Notes under the pieces: generated by a model
Seen by the model: only the letters and a program-made list of their open reading frames with translations
Databases searched by the model: none
What the model was told of the DNA's origin: nothing
Position numbers and translations under genes: made by a program
Assembly: GCA_965197385.1 (NCBI GenBank)
Contig: CBDANA010000009.1
Coordinates: forward strand, 930,001 to 994,000
Reading direction: 5' to 3'
Source: G963667915 sp965197385
Lineage (GTDB): Bacteria; Acidobacteriota; Vicinamibacteria; Vicinamibacterales; UBA823
DNA: 64,000 nucleotides
Shown: piece after piece, positions 25,966-34,892 of the stretch
Layout: every line of letters begins with the position of its first letter
Numbering within the stretch: position 1 is the stretch's first letter

Positions 25966-26562
25966 CTGGCGGCTGGCTGATGCCACCGAAGGCGCGCTGA
26001 CCCGGGCCGGACGCGTGTCGGCTGACGTCATGTGGGAGCGCATCACCTACTTCCTGGAACGGGTCGTGCCCGTCGCTGAGGAGTACCGGATTCGCCTGGT
26101 GTGCCATCCTCACGATCCGGGTGTGCCGGCGCGAGGATTTCGGGGCGTGGCGCGCGTGCTCGGAACCGTCGAAGGCCTGAAACGGTTCGTGGCGACCCAG
26201 GAGAGCCCGTATCACGGGCTCAATCTATGCCTCGGCACGACGGCAGAAATGCTGCAGATCCGGCGACGGAGATCCACGAGGTGATTCGCTACTTCGGTCA
26301 GCGGAAGAAGATCTTCAACATTCACTTCCGCAACATCGTCGGGAGGCGGAATGACTTTCTGGAAGTCTTCCCCGACGACGGGGACATGAACGTGGTCGAG
26401 GTGATGAGAACGCTGAAGGCCGTGGACTACCCCTACATGGTGATGCCCGACCACCTGCCGCCCCACGATGAGGACCCCAACGGCCGGCAGGCGTTCGCCT
26501 TCGGCTACGGGTACATCAAGGCGCTCATCCAGGCGGTGGAGGCCAGTAGCCCGGGCTGCTAG
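25960..26562 (+). pseudogene. uxuA: Mannonate dehydratase (UxuA) C-terminal fragment, frameshifted
   Basis: The frame RITYFLERVVPVAEEYRIRLVCHPHDPGVP...GFRGVARVLGTVEGLKRFV...SPYHGLNLCLGTTAEML is followed, one frame over from about 26262, by EIHEVIRYFGQRKKIFNIHFRNIVG...GDMNVVEVMRTL...MPDHLP. These are the metal-binding His, Cys and Asp motifs of D-mannonate dehydratase, which acts in glucuronate catabolism. The first ~half of the gene is missing and one frameshift is present. The remaining length is about 200 codons, against roughly 350-400 in a full gene. Confidence 0.75.
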
Positions 26563-26690
26563 CGCCAGCGCAACTGTTCGTAGACCGACACGTTACGGTT
26601 CCTGCCGATCAGCAGATGATCGGACCGGTCGCGCAGCTCGTCGTTCAGCCCCGGGCCGACGAACCGAAGACCATTCGTGAGGGCTGGGCT
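26559..26690 (-). pseudogene. Short C-terminal gene fragment, unidentified
   Basis: The minus-strand frame GLRFVGPGLNDELRDRSDHLL then IGRNRNVSVYEQLRWR and a stop has the residue balance of real coding sequence and ends, like several genes here, at a TAGCAGCCC motif. No start or upstream part is present, and I do not recognise the family. Confidence 0.3.
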
Positions 26691-26693
26691 TGC

Positions 26694-28100
26694 TCACTCG
26701 GCGCTCCGTGACCGAGCATGATACACGGTACGGGTTCCAGAGCCGAGGGCTTCCTGCCGCACCACACGGAAGTGTCTGGACAAGCAAGCGTCGAAGTGTT
26801 CTTGTGTATAGCCGAAATCCAGGTCGTCTCTGTTGCGGAGGAGCCGCTCGACCATCGGATCGTCGGGCGCGACGAATTCAATGATCAGAGCGGCCTTGAA
26901 GCCGGCGAGCCACTCGATCAGGTCTGGCAGCGGAATGTTTCGGCTGATGGCCAGATGGTGGATGAGGGCGAGGCACAGGATCAGGTCAGGGCGACCTCGT
27001 CCCAAGAGTCCCTGGCGCTCGAGACCGCGCCACCCGAGGCTCGGAGACGGATCGACAACGTCTCCGAGCAACGGCAAGATCACCGCGTGGTGCTCGGCCT
27101 TGAGCGCACGATACAAGCGTTCGACCGCAAGATGATCCGCGTCGATCGCGACTACCGAATCGGCGTGGTCTGTAACGAGACGCGAGTACTCTCCGGTGTT
27201 GCAGCCGACATCCCACACACAAGACCAGCGACGCGAGCCGGCAACCTGCTGGATGAATTGCATCTTTCGCTCACGGTCCTCTTGATCGTAGGTGTTGCAT
27301 TGCGTATAGTCCGACCAGGTGGACCGTGTCGGCTCCCACTTCAGTCTTTCTACCGTCCGGCGCATCCGTCTCACGTTGCTCTTGACTAGTTCGGCGCTGA
27401 AGCCCGCGCTGCGCAGATCCCTCTTGACGTCCCGGTCGACCCCCTCATAGCGCGCCTGAGCCTTGGACAACAGATACACGTGAGCGAAGACTCCCGGACG
27501 GAAGAAGTCTCGGGCTGACATCAAGCTGCTGCAGTGCTTCGCATCAATCCCTTCGAGGCTGCCACGTAGCCAAGCGTGAAACGGTACGTCTTTGTAAGCC
27601 TGCAGGAACAGCGGGTACAGGAACTGCTGGCAGAACTGGCGGTAGCCCGCCCAGGGCTCTCCAGGCTCTGCGACCTTGAACGATCCCACGTCGATGAAAG
27701 TCGGACGCGAGCCGACCCACTGGATGTTGAACGGGGTCGAGTCTTTCAGCGTCATGCCCTCATCGAGGGCGGCGAGCAGCAAGTCGAGCTGCAAGAGCGC
27801 GGCGTCCTGGAGCATGCTGAAGCACCACTCATAGGGGTACGACAACACGGAGATCGTCCGATGCTCGAGAACAGCCACCCAGGGCGGCGACAGCGCAGGA
27901 AGCGCCGAGGGATCGTCGAGTCGCGCGGTTGGGACCAGGCGACCGTCCTCTGTGAATCGTTTAAAGAATTGGGTAGACGCGAGCCGGTTCCAATCGCGCA
28001 ACGCGTCGGCCGTCAGACAGCGGAAGACGGCGCCGTCGTGGCGAAACACCCTCGCGGCTGGGTCCCGAAACGACCCAGGCTCAAACTGTGGACCGCACAT
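26694..28100 (-). CDS. NoeA-like SAM methyltransferase with N-terminal kinase-like region
   Basis: The 468-residue protein has an N-terminal region with GMTLKDSTPFNIQWVGSRPTFIDVGSF (about residues 113-141), which resembles the metal-binding loop of aminoglycoside-phosphotransferase-like folds. A C-terminal class I methyltransferase domain follows, with WDVGCNTGEYSRLV near residue 293 and DLILCLALIHHL near 371. The combination is found in proteins related to the nodulation methyltransferase NoeA, often in polysaccharide clusters. The exact substrate is unknown. It is one of few intact genes in this decayed stretch and lies 50 bases after a small membrane protein gene in the same direction. Confidence 0.7.
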   Translation of the reverse strand: MCGPQFEPGSFRDPAARVFRHDGAVFRCLTADALRDWNRLASTQFFKRFTEDGRLVPTARLDDPSALPALSPPWVAVLEHRTISVLSYPYEWCFSMLQDAALLQLDLLLAALDEGMTLKDSTPFNIQWVGSRPTFIDVGSFKVAEPGEPWAGYRQFCQQFLYPLFLQAYKDVPFHAWLRGSLEGIDAKHCSSLMSARDFFRPGVFAHVYLLSKAQARYEGVDRDVKRDLRSAGFSAELVKSNVRRMRRTVERLKWEPTRSTWSDYTQCNTYDQEDRERKMQFIQQVAGSRRWSCVWDVGCNTGEYSRLVTDHADSVVAIDADHLAVERLYRALKAEHHAVILPLLGDVVDPSPSLGWRGLERQGLLGRGRPDLILCLALIHHLAISRNIPLPDLIEWLAGFKAALIIEFVAPDDPMVERLLRNRDDLDFGYTQEHFDACLSRHFRVVRQEALGSGTRTVYHARSRSAE

Positions 28101-28151
28101 CCGGATCGCAACGGGCAGAGTAGGATATGAGGAGGTGAGCTCCGACCGACA

Positions 28152-28364
28152 CTACTGCTTCCCCGTGTCGGGATCTCGCTTCCGAAACGGCAGAATCAAA
28201 CGATGCCAGAACAACTTCCCGATTACCGCGAGTCCGGCTACTCCGCCCAGAACGAGCTGGAGCAGCATGCTGCCGGCGCCGGGATCGAGATAGGCCTCGG
28301 CGGGCGCCTCAGCAAGGAGGATGCCCAGCAGCACGAAGAAGCCATGCCGAACCGTTCCCACCAT
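28152..28364 (-). CDS. Small membrane protein with YLDPGAGSMLLQ motif
   Basis: The 70-residue protein has a short hydrophobic N-terminus ending in AEA, then YLDPGAGSMLLQLVLGGVAGL, a transmembrane helix, and a basic tail RLILPFRKRD. Many short bacterial proteins near polysaccharide genes share the D-P-G-x-G-S-x-L-x-Q motif; no function is known. It precedes the NoeA-like methyltransferase gene in the same direction, so the two may be one operon. Confidence 0.7.
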   Translation of the reverse strand: MVGTVRHGFFVLLGILLAEAPAEAYLDPGAGSMLLQLVLGGVAGLAVIGKLFWHRLILPFRKRDPDTGKQ

Positions 28365-28416
28365 CTGTGCCTCCGGCGCAAGCCCAACGATTTCACCAGT
28401 TACGCGAGCAATGATA

Positions 28417-28931
28417 CTACACTTCTTGGGAATGGACGTTCGATCCGTTCATCAGCTGGCGCCGCCGCGCGAACAGGTCGGAGCGGGCGTAGGCCACCTC
28501 GACCTTGTCCCGGACCGCGTGCGCCAGGGCGGCCTCGGCGACCTCGCGCGGCTGATTGGTCTCCTCGGCCGCCCAGTCCCGGAAGGAGGAGCGGAAGCCG
28601 TGGGGAACTCCGGCGATCTCCAGGTGCGTGAGCAGGCGCGACAGGGCCATGTCGGTCAACGGCGTGCCACGCGCGCCGGGGAACACGAGCGGTGACCGTT
28701 ACCGAGTGTCCGTGCCGCGGCGAGGATCTCTAGCGCCCGCGCGCACAACGGCACGCGGTGCTCTCGGTGGCTCTTCATCAGCGGGGCCGGAATAGTCCAC
28801 ACCTGCCCTTCGGTGTCGATCTCGTCCCACCGGGCCCCCCGCGCCTCCGCCGACCGTGCCGCAGTGAGCACCAGAAACTCGAACACCAGCTTGACGCGGC
28901 GAGCCCACGGACAACGCCACCATCGAATCAT
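28417..28931 (-). pseudogene. P4-type integrase C-terminal remnant
   Basis: Two frames give the catalytic domain. FLVLTAARSAEARGARWDEID (Arg I) and HREHRVPLC lie at 28931-28690. GVPHGFRSSFRDWAAEE (His-x2-Arg), ALAHAVRDKVEVAYARSDLFARRRQLM (His and catalytic Tyr) lie at 28686-28417. A frameshift at about 28690 splits them. The N-terminal half is replaced by an IS3-family fragment. It marks an old integration event, separate from the integrase at 48.5 kb. Confidence 0.75.
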
Positions 28932-29110
28932 TCAACGGGCGGTTCCGGGAGGAATGTCTGAACGTCCATCAGTTCACGTCAATCGAGCACGCGAGGGCCA
29001 TCATCGAAGCGTGGCGCGTCGACTACAATCAGCGGCGGCCACACAGCTCGCTCGGACACCTGACACCGAACGAGTTCGTTGCGTATCGTCAGGAGGTCAC
29101 GGACGCCGAA
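28912..29110 (+). pseudogene. IS3-family transposase tail (integrase-core fragment)
   Basis: The frame starting DNATIESFNGRFREECLN and continuing with EAWRVDYNQRRPHSSLGHLTPNEF is the end of an IS3 orfB: the catalytic Glu region and the W-x2-x-Y-N-x2-R-P-H-x-x-L signature. No start codon or DDE domain upstream is left. It directly joins the P4-integrase remnant, so one event probably truncated both. Confidence 0.8.
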
Positions 29111-29355
29111 GTCGCTACGGATCTCTCGCTACGACCTGTCTCGGAACGGGACCAACGTCATGAACCGGAGCAGTCTACTTTTGGGTGTCAGGCGATCGGG
29201 GAAGCTTACGTGTGCGGTGGACCACAACCGTCCGCTTGTTTCATTCGTCGTGGTGCCGCCAGATATGGGGCACTTGACAATACCCCAACAGAGTCAGCCG
29301 GAAACGGTGTCGGGGTGGCGAAATCAGAGGGGGATCGTCAGCGAAGGGGGGTGAG

Positions 29356-29709
29356 ATGCGCGACATCCAGACAATCGCCGGGATGTGGCGGCTGATCGGT
29401 GCCGGAGCCTCGCCGGCACTGCCGACGCCGCACTACGTGAAGTTCGTGTTCTCCGTCGAGGGCCGGCGCGTTCGGGGCGCGATCGTACGACAGGACGATG
29501 ACGGGCAGCTTCCGGTTGAAGTGGTCCTTGATGGACGCCGGCTCCGGCTGCGGATCATCTCGCCGGTGCCCATTCCCGGAGACCCTGCGGAGTTGCCATG
29601 GCTGGTGCTGACGCCGGCCGGTGATGCCTTCGAAGGGTACTGGGAGCGGGCGTCCGGAGGGCGCCTACAGCCGGCGATCGCGCTGAGGCTGGTGCGCGCG
29701 ACCACCTGA
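29356..29709 (+). CDS. Small protein of unknown function
   Basis: The 117-residue protein starts MRDIQTIAGMWRLIG and shows alternating beta-strand patterns (YVKFVFSVEGRRVRGAIV, EVVLDGRRLRLRII, GDAFEGYWERA) like a small lipocalin-type barrel. There is no signal peptide. AAGGGGGGTGAG just before the ATG is a good ribosome-binding site, so it is probably translated. I do not recognise the family. It follows IS3 debris and has no clear operon partner. The 275 bases after it (29710-29984) show no gene. Confidence 0.5.
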   Translation: MRDIQTIAGMWRLIGAGASPALPTPHYVKFVFSVEGRRVRGAIVRQDDDGQLPVEVVLDGRRLRLRIISPVPIPGDPAELPWLVLTPAGDAFEGYWERASGGRLQPAIALRLVRATT

Positions 29710-29984
29710 TGGGGCAGGCTCGGGACACGCCGGGCTTTCGGGGTTGTCGGCTCGGACCAGAACGGCGTGGTCCGCGGACGGCTTCGATGCGGACGCTGCT
29801 GTGAGTCGGTGACTCAAGCCACGAATTTCGAAATGATGTGGCTTCGACACAGTGGCCCTGTCGTGACGCACAGGGCGCAGGGACCATTCGACGGCCAGTG
29901 TCGACCGTGCGATTCGCAGGCTGTACTACCGGCGGCGGTAATTCTGGCCGTTCAGGGTCGTGCGTCAAATTCTGTCTTGGTGAG

Positions 29985-30536
29985 TCAAAGCAACTTGTCG
30001 ACCTGCCTGAACGTGAAGGCGCCTAGGTGGAAATACACCTGAAAGGATCTGATGACGGCTTTGTAGGCGTCGTAGTTGCGTAGGCTGTTTCGGTTGAATT
30101 CCGAGAACGCCCACTGCCGCTTGTAGCGCAGCAGCAGTCGCGCCACCTGGTTGTCGAAAATTGGAAATCGTTCCGGCTGATGCCAGCTACAATATTTCGT
30201 CGCGAACGAGTAGTGTCGGCGCTGCTTTCCGCGAATTGTCAGGCACGCAATCTGATCTACGAGAGCCGGGTCCCCGGTTGTGAGCGCGCCATCGATGCGT
30301 AGGGTGCGAATATGCTCAGCCATCGCCACGACCGCGAGAAGCCTCGTGTTGTACAGGGTGTTGAGTAGCGCGACCTTGAGGAGCACGTCGTCGAACATCC
30401 GGTTCTTTGGGTGTGACGAGAAGATGCGCCGCAGGACTGGGTCCACGCGACCGTAACGCTCTTGGTCGAATCGGTGGTTGGCGGCGCGAACGAGCGCGGG
30501 TGTCGGCCGAGGTAGGCGAATCGATAGACCTGTCAT
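29985..30536 (-). CDS. Protein of unknown function, all-helical, possibly HhH-fold
   Basis: The 183-residue, mostly helical protein has a central conserved-looking stretch YSFATKYCSWHQPERFPIFD followed by NQVARLLLRYKRQ. This [YF]-A-T-K-[YF]-x-S/C-x-H-x-P pattern recurs in uncharacterised proteins of accessory regions and resembles the helix-hairpin-helix glycosylase-like layout, but I cannot assign an activity. It is isolated, with IS debris upstream and a gene-free stretch downstream. Confidence 0.55.
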   Translation of the reverse strand: MTGLSIRLPRPTPALVRAANHRFDQERYGRVDPVLRRIFSSHPKNRMFDDVLLKVALLNTLYNTRLLAVVAMAEHIRTLRIDGALTTGDPALVDQIACLTIRGKQRRHYSFATKYCSWHQPERFPIFDNQVARLLLRYKRQWAFSEFNRNSLRNYDAYKAVIRSFQVYFHLGAFTFRQVDKLL

Positions 30537-30926
30537 CCCGAGGCTCGTGCACTCACTCTCTGACGAAACGTGCCCGATCGCCGAGGGTGCTCGTCGACGT
30601 GACCGCCATGACCGGCGGCACGGGGCTCACTTAGGCGATCCGGAGTGCGGAGGGTGCCTTCCACCCAGATATCTTCCGATGAGTCAGAGTAGCCCTCAAG
30701 CGCTTTTCGGTCGTGCTATTCGCCCAAGCCCTCACTGCCCTGTTGTACTTCGCCGGCTGTCACTTTGACGCGAACGCGCAGGCGGTCCAAGGGCCGACCA
30801 AGCCGGTTCGCTGGCGACCGTGTGGCGATATCGATCTGTTATGACGACACTCGTGGTCCATGATCTCGATTCATCCAAGAACGGTGTTCTAGGGTTTGTG
30901 GCATCTAGTTGAGAAGGAGGGATACG
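30537..30926. other. Gene-free interval
   Basis: No frame on either strand has convincing codon use, motif or ribosome-binding site. The stretch is less GC-rich than its surroundings and ends at a small leader-like ORF and palindromes (30927-30973). Confidence 0.4.
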
Positions 30927-30971
30927 ATGAGGGGAGGCAAAGGATTAGACTTGTATAAGTCTCTATTATAG
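30927..30971 (+). other. 14-codon leader-like ORF overlapping two palindromes
   Basis: AAGGAGG six bases before the ATG is a near-perfect ribosome-binding site, yet the frame is only 14 codons (MRGGKGLDLYKSLL). Its 3' half is made of two palindromes that overlap by two bases: AGACTTGTATAAGTCT (30947-30962) and CTCTATTATAGAG (30961-30973). The arrangement recalls a leader peptide with competing hairpins. It lies about 170 bases before the bactofilin gene, so regulation of that gene is possible but unproven. Confidence 0.35.
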
Positions 30972-31144
30972 AGTAACTTACAGCATTATCAACGGTAACG
31001 CTGGATGACCGGGCGGACTCCCTAAGCAAGCGAACGCGCCAGCCCCGGCCAGTCCAGGCCGAGTCATCTTGCAACAGGCTTGCGGTTGGCACCGCGATCG
31101 GACAAGATTGCCACCGGTAGGCGCACGCCACCCTCCCATCATCC

Positions 31145-31591
31145 ATGGCCAGGTCCCCGAGCCGCGTCGTTCCGTTCGACCCCGCGAGCCCGGACCTCTC
31201 GACTCCAGCGTCCGAAGCCGTGACCTCACTGGGACACACGGTCACGATCCGCGGCGAGTTGCATGCCCGGGAGCACGTCATCATCAACGGTCGCGTGGAG
31301 GGCCGAATCGATCTCCCAGAACATGGGCTGGCCGTAGGCACACAGGGCCGGGTTGACGGCGATATCTTTGCCCGCTCCATCACCGTGCTGGGCACGGTCA
31401 CCGGCACGATCACGGCCGACGTTCGAGCTGAACTGCGCGCCACGGCGCGGGTCGAGGGGCGGTTGGTGTCGGCGCGCCTGTCGATAGATGATGGCGCCTA
31501 CTACCGCGGCCGGATTGACACCTCCCGCGCCGACATCGCGTCGCGGGTCGCCCGCTACCGTCGGCTTAAGGACTCCGCGCCGGGCGCCTGA
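31145..31591 (+). CDS. Bactofilin
   Basis: The 148-residue protein has a proline-rich start and a bactofilin core (about residues 30-125) with repeating short beta strands: GHTVTIRGELHA, HVIINGRVEGRIDLPE, VGTQGRVDGDIFA, ITVLGTVTGTI and ATARVEGRLVSA. Bactofilins polymerise without nucleotide into cytoskeletal filaments that organise cell-shape or polysaccharide machinery. There is no membrane segment, so a cytoplasmic filament is expected. It stands alone here; the neighbouring DUF218 gene converges from the other side. Confidence 0.88.
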   Translation: MARSPSRVVPFDPASPDLSTPASEAVTSLGHTVTIRGELHAREHVIINGRVEGRIDLPEHGLAVGTQGRVDGDIFARSITVLGTVTGTITADVRAELRATARVEGRLVSARLSIDDGAYYRGRIDTSRADIASRVARYRRLKDSAPGA

Positions 31592-31597
31592 CAGCCC

Positions 31598-32238
31598 TCA
31601 CCAGTACACCAGACGGTAGAACGCCGTTCGCTGCAGCTCGAAGAGACCGGTGCGAAGCGTGGTGCGCTGCCGCCACCACGTGTCCGGCGTGAAGTCGTTC
31701 ACGCTCGCCGCCCGAAACGAAAGCCGAACGGGTCGGTCCCCGAACACCTGCTCGAAGATGTAGCCTGCCCGCGCCGTGTGGAGCGCCGACGTCACGACGA
31801 TCAGACTGTCAACCGCTTCCGCCTCGCACCAGTCCGCGAAGAAAACGGCCTCGTCGAACGTCGACTCAGCCCGCCGCGACAACACGCCGACAGCCGATTT
31901 CGGGACACCCAGCGCCGCGAGCTGACGTCGAGGGGACTCGACAGCGCAACCCCGCGCCGCGCCATCTCGATCGCGCCAGGCGGCTCCCGTCCAACCGACA
32001 GTACGATCCGTTCGGCGTAGCCCGCATAGTACAGGTCGGCCGCCTCGAGCTCGCGCTCTGCGAACTCGCTGCTCGCCAGGACGGCGATCGCGTCAGCAGG
32101 AACAAGCCGATCGTTACGAATGAGCTGTGCCCCCACCCACGCCAGCAGCGGCGCGTGCGCCATGTACAGGACGCCGGCGAGCACCACCACGACGCCTGCG
32201 ACGGCACTCACGAGCCTCACGAAAGGAAAACGCCACAT
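31598..32238 (-). pseudogene. DUF218 (SanA/ElyC/YdcF-like) membrane protein with frameshift
   Basis: The N-terminal frame MWRFPFVRLVSAVAGVVVVLAGVLYMAHA provides a membrane anchor, then DAIAVLASSEFAERELEAADLYYAGYAERIVLS, typical of DUF218. From about 31926 the sequence continues only in the next frame: LAALGVPKSAVGVLS, ESTFDEAVFFADWCEAE, SLIVVTSALHTARAGYIFEQVF. All expected blocks are there, with one base gained or lost. DUF218 proteins act in envelope biogenesis. It is either a recent pseudogene or a sequencing error. Confidence 0.75.
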
Positions 32239-32251
32239 GGTGAGAACGCGC

Positions 32252-32299
32252 CGTTGAATCGCTACTTTTGTAGCGGCTATAAAATTAGCGATTCAACGG
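32252..32299. repeat. 13-bp inverted repeat with a nested hairpin
   Basis: CGTTGAATCGCTA and TAGCGATTCAACG are perfect inverted arms around about 20 bases. Inside, CGCTAC-AAAA-GTAGCG on the minus strand can form an alternative smaller hairpin. It lies between a truncated gene and the DUF218 start on the same strand, so it could act as a terminator or attenuator, or be a miniature element. Confidence 0.55.
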
Positions 32300-32484
32300 G
32301 GACGGGGGTGACGGCTTTCGTGGGCGCGACTTCGCCTTCTGCGGAACTTTTCCTCGAAGAGTTCCATCTGTGCGGGAGTCAGAATTTCAGCGATAGAAAT
32401 CTGAAACGCTTCTCTCCGGGTGTCCAATTGTTGGCGCATGTCTCGACCAATCTCACCGAATTGCTCGCGCTGCGTCTGGAAAAC
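32293..32484 (-). pseudogene. C-terminal fragment of a Spy/CpxP-like LTPxQ protein
   Basis: The minus-strand frame contains RDMRQQLDTRREAFQISIAEILTPAQMELFEEKFRRRR and ends in a basic His/Arg tail. The LTPxQ motif in an amphipathic helix is the hallmark of Spy/CpxP periplasmic proteins. The gene is cut at 32485 exactly where the IS3 element end (TGAATCGTACCGGG) begins, so the insertion truncated it. Confidence 0.5.
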
Positions 32485-33250
32485 TGAATCGTACCGGGTT
32501 TCTCGGAGACCGAATTCGTTGAATCAGGCCACCTCAGCCTGCTCATAGTACTGCGCCTCGAACTCTGCTGGTGGAATGTCCCCGAGCGGCCCCAACAGTC
32601 GTCGTGTGTTGAACCAGTCCACCCACGTCAAGGTGGCGAACTCCACGGCCTCGAGGGTGCGCCACGGGCCCTTCCGTCGAATCACCTCCGTCTTGTACAA
32701 GCCGATCACCGATTCGGCGAGGGCATTGTCATAGGCATCGCCTTGGCTGCCGACCGACGGCGCGATGCCGGCGTCCACGAGGCGATCCGTGTACCGCATC
32801 GAGAGATATTGCGACCCGGCATCACTGTGATGTACGAGGCCGGTGAGGGCGTCGCCCCGGCGGGCGTAGATCGCCTGCTCCAACGCATCCAGCACAAAGT
32901 CGGTGCGCATGGAGGCCGACACCCGCCAGCCCACAATGCGGCGCGCAAACACGTCGATGACGACCACGACGTAGACAAAGCCGCCCCAGGTTGCGACGTA
33001 CGTGAAATCGGAGACCCAGAGCTGATTCGGACGGGTGGCCACGAATCGGCGGTCAACGAGGTCCACCGGGCGACCGCCCTCACCTGCGGGGGTCGTGGTG
33101 ACCCAGGCCCGGCCCCGGACGGCCCCGGCAAGGCCCATCGCGCGCATCAGGCGCGCCACGGTGCAGCGCGCCACGCGGACGCCGTCCCGCCGCAGCTGCT
33201 TCCAGACTTTCCGGGGGCCGTAGACCTGCTGGTGCGCGTCATAGACAGCG
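32485..33250 (-). mobile_element. IS3-family element, truncated (orfB only)
   Basis: The left end TGAATCGTACCGGGTTTCTC looks like an IS3-type terminus. The minus-strand orfB (32524 to about 33250) carries the integrase core: DFTYVATWGGFVYVVVVIDVFARRIVGW with the first Asp, VHHSDAGSQYLS with the second Asp, and DNALAESVIGLYKTEVI with the Glu. It lacks its first part and all of orfA. It begins within the SNF2 helicase gene, whose 3' half is missing. The element and helicase therefore lost sequence in one deletion. Confidence 0.85.
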
Positions 33251-34529
33251 ACTTCTCGTGTTGCTCCAACGTCGTGAGGAAAGCGGCGGGGCACGAAAAG
33301 AGCCGCTTCTTCAACGTCTTCAAGACAAACTCGGTGGCGAACCGCTCAGCATGATCTACCGTCCGCGAGGACCGAAGTTTCGTGTACGTGCATAGGGCGG
33401 CATGAATCGTCCGCTCTTCGTCCGTGTAGGGGACTTCTATCGGTTCCAAGATGCGTGGCGGAAAGCGGCGGATGCCCAAGTGGTTGAAGGCGAAACTGGG
33501 GTCGCTCTTGAGGCGACGAACCATGATCGCATCGAGTTGTTTGCGATCCGGCTCGGTGCCTCGTGAGAACCGCTGGTTGTCCAGCAGTTCGAGCAAAGCA
33601 CCGAAGCTCTCCCGGTAGCCGTTGTGCGGCGTGGCGGTCAGGAAGAGCTTGTGTTCAAAGTGCGGGGCCAACGCTCGCAACGCCTGCGTCCGCAACGAGT
33701 CGGCGGCGTACTTGCCAGCGCCGGACGGGGCACAGTTGTGGGCTTCGTCCACGATCAGCAAATCGTACTTGCGAGGATAAATCGGGTCGCCGAGTGCGGG
33801 TAAGGTTTCACGGAAGAGCCGCAGCGGGCGTTCTCGTTTGAGAAAGTCGATACTGGTGATGAGCCGGGGGAAGTGGGACCACGGGTTGACGTGGATGCCC
33901 CGACGTCGGCGAAGGTCACGCATCAAACTCGAATCTACGATTCGGAGGTCGAGGCCAAACTTGTCCCGCATCTGGTCCCGCCACTGGATTTGCAGGGCGG
34001 ACGGGCAGACCACGAGAATCCTTCTTGCCCGATGGCGAATGATGAGTTCCAGCCCCACCATACCCGCCTCGATGGTCTTTCCGAGGCCCACATCGTCAGC
34101 GATCAGCAGGTTGACCCTCGGCATCTGGATCGCCCGCACCACCGGGTCAAGCTGGTAGTCCTCGATCTCGATACCGCTGCGGAACGGGGACTGGATGTTC
34201 TTGAGGTCGGCGGTGGATGCGGCTCCCCAGCGGACGGCGTCCAGAAACGCATCGAGCTTTTCGGGTGCGTCGAAGCCGCTTGGGTCAGGGAGCGCCACCT
34301 TCTCAACGATCTTGGCACCGGGTTCGATCTCCCAGACGATCTGCAGTTCTTCCCCGAGCCCGTCATCTTCAACGGACGAGAGGGTCAGGAGGTGTTGCGG
34401 GCCACCGAACACCGGCCTCATGGCGGAACTGGGGAGGCTGCTTGGCTTCACCTCGTTCACCACCCACGGACGGGAACGAACGTGAACGAGTTGGCCCAGT
34501 TCGGGTGATGTTGCCGTTGTGGTCGTCAT
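33250..34529 (-). pseudogene. drmD: SNF2-family helicase resembling DISARM DrmD, 3'-truncated by IS3
   Basis: About 425 codons remain. The start MTTTTATSPELGQLVHVRSRPWVV is followed by a SNF2 ATPase domain: Walker A DDVGLGKTIEAG near residue 147, DEAHN near 251, and a conserved FLTATPHNG. The segment ITSIDFLKRERPLRLFRETL and the YRESFGALLELLDNQRFSRG block are as I know them from DrmD, the SNF2 helicase of class I DISARM anti-phage systems. The second helicase lobe is lost at about 33250 inside TLEQHEKS, where IS3 orfB begins. No drmA, drmB, drmC or methylase gene is visible nearby, so this is a relic. Confidence 0.7.
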
Positions 34530-34531
34530 GA

Positions 34532-34701
34532 ACTACAGCCCTCGCCGACTTAGGTTACGACGTGCCGACATTCGTTCAGGAAAGCGGAACTTCCGCGACA
34601 CTCGCAGAAATCATCGTTCGATCTACTCGTCGCCCACTGTATGTCCCGATTCCACAGTCATCTCCCTACCACGGTTTCTCCTTCGTACTCTTCCGTGCGT
34701 A
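34532..34701 (+). pseudogene. Possible C-terminal gene fragment, unidentified
   Basis: A plus-strand frame reads ALADLGYDVPTFVQESGTSATL, then AEIIVRSTRRPLYVPIPQSSP, then YHGFSFVLFRA and a stop. The residue mix looks coding, but there is no start and no family I can name. The rest of the interval up to 34892 holds only the repeat-end remnant at 34780. Confidence 0.2.
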
Positions 34702-34779
34702 GATTGCAGCCGTCATCGTCGGCTACTCCTTAGAACCTCGATGGATGGCCTAGTTCTTGGCGCTGCGCGTCAATCATGG

Positions 34780-34797
34780 CTAGCAGCCCGTGGTTAA
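34780..34797 (+). repeat. Single end of the dispersed inverted-repeat element
   Basis: CTAGCAGCCCGTGGTTAAA matches the outer arm of copies B-D (TAGCAGCCCGTGGTGAAAG), but no second arm or interior follows. A truncated copy. Confidence 0.5.
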
Positions 34798-34892
34798 ACG
34801 GCGCATTCTGACGCGCCGACGGGGACCTGTTCGAAGCGATCCTGCATCGGACATACGAACGTGTGATCGACGAGTGGCGTGTCGAAAGGGCA

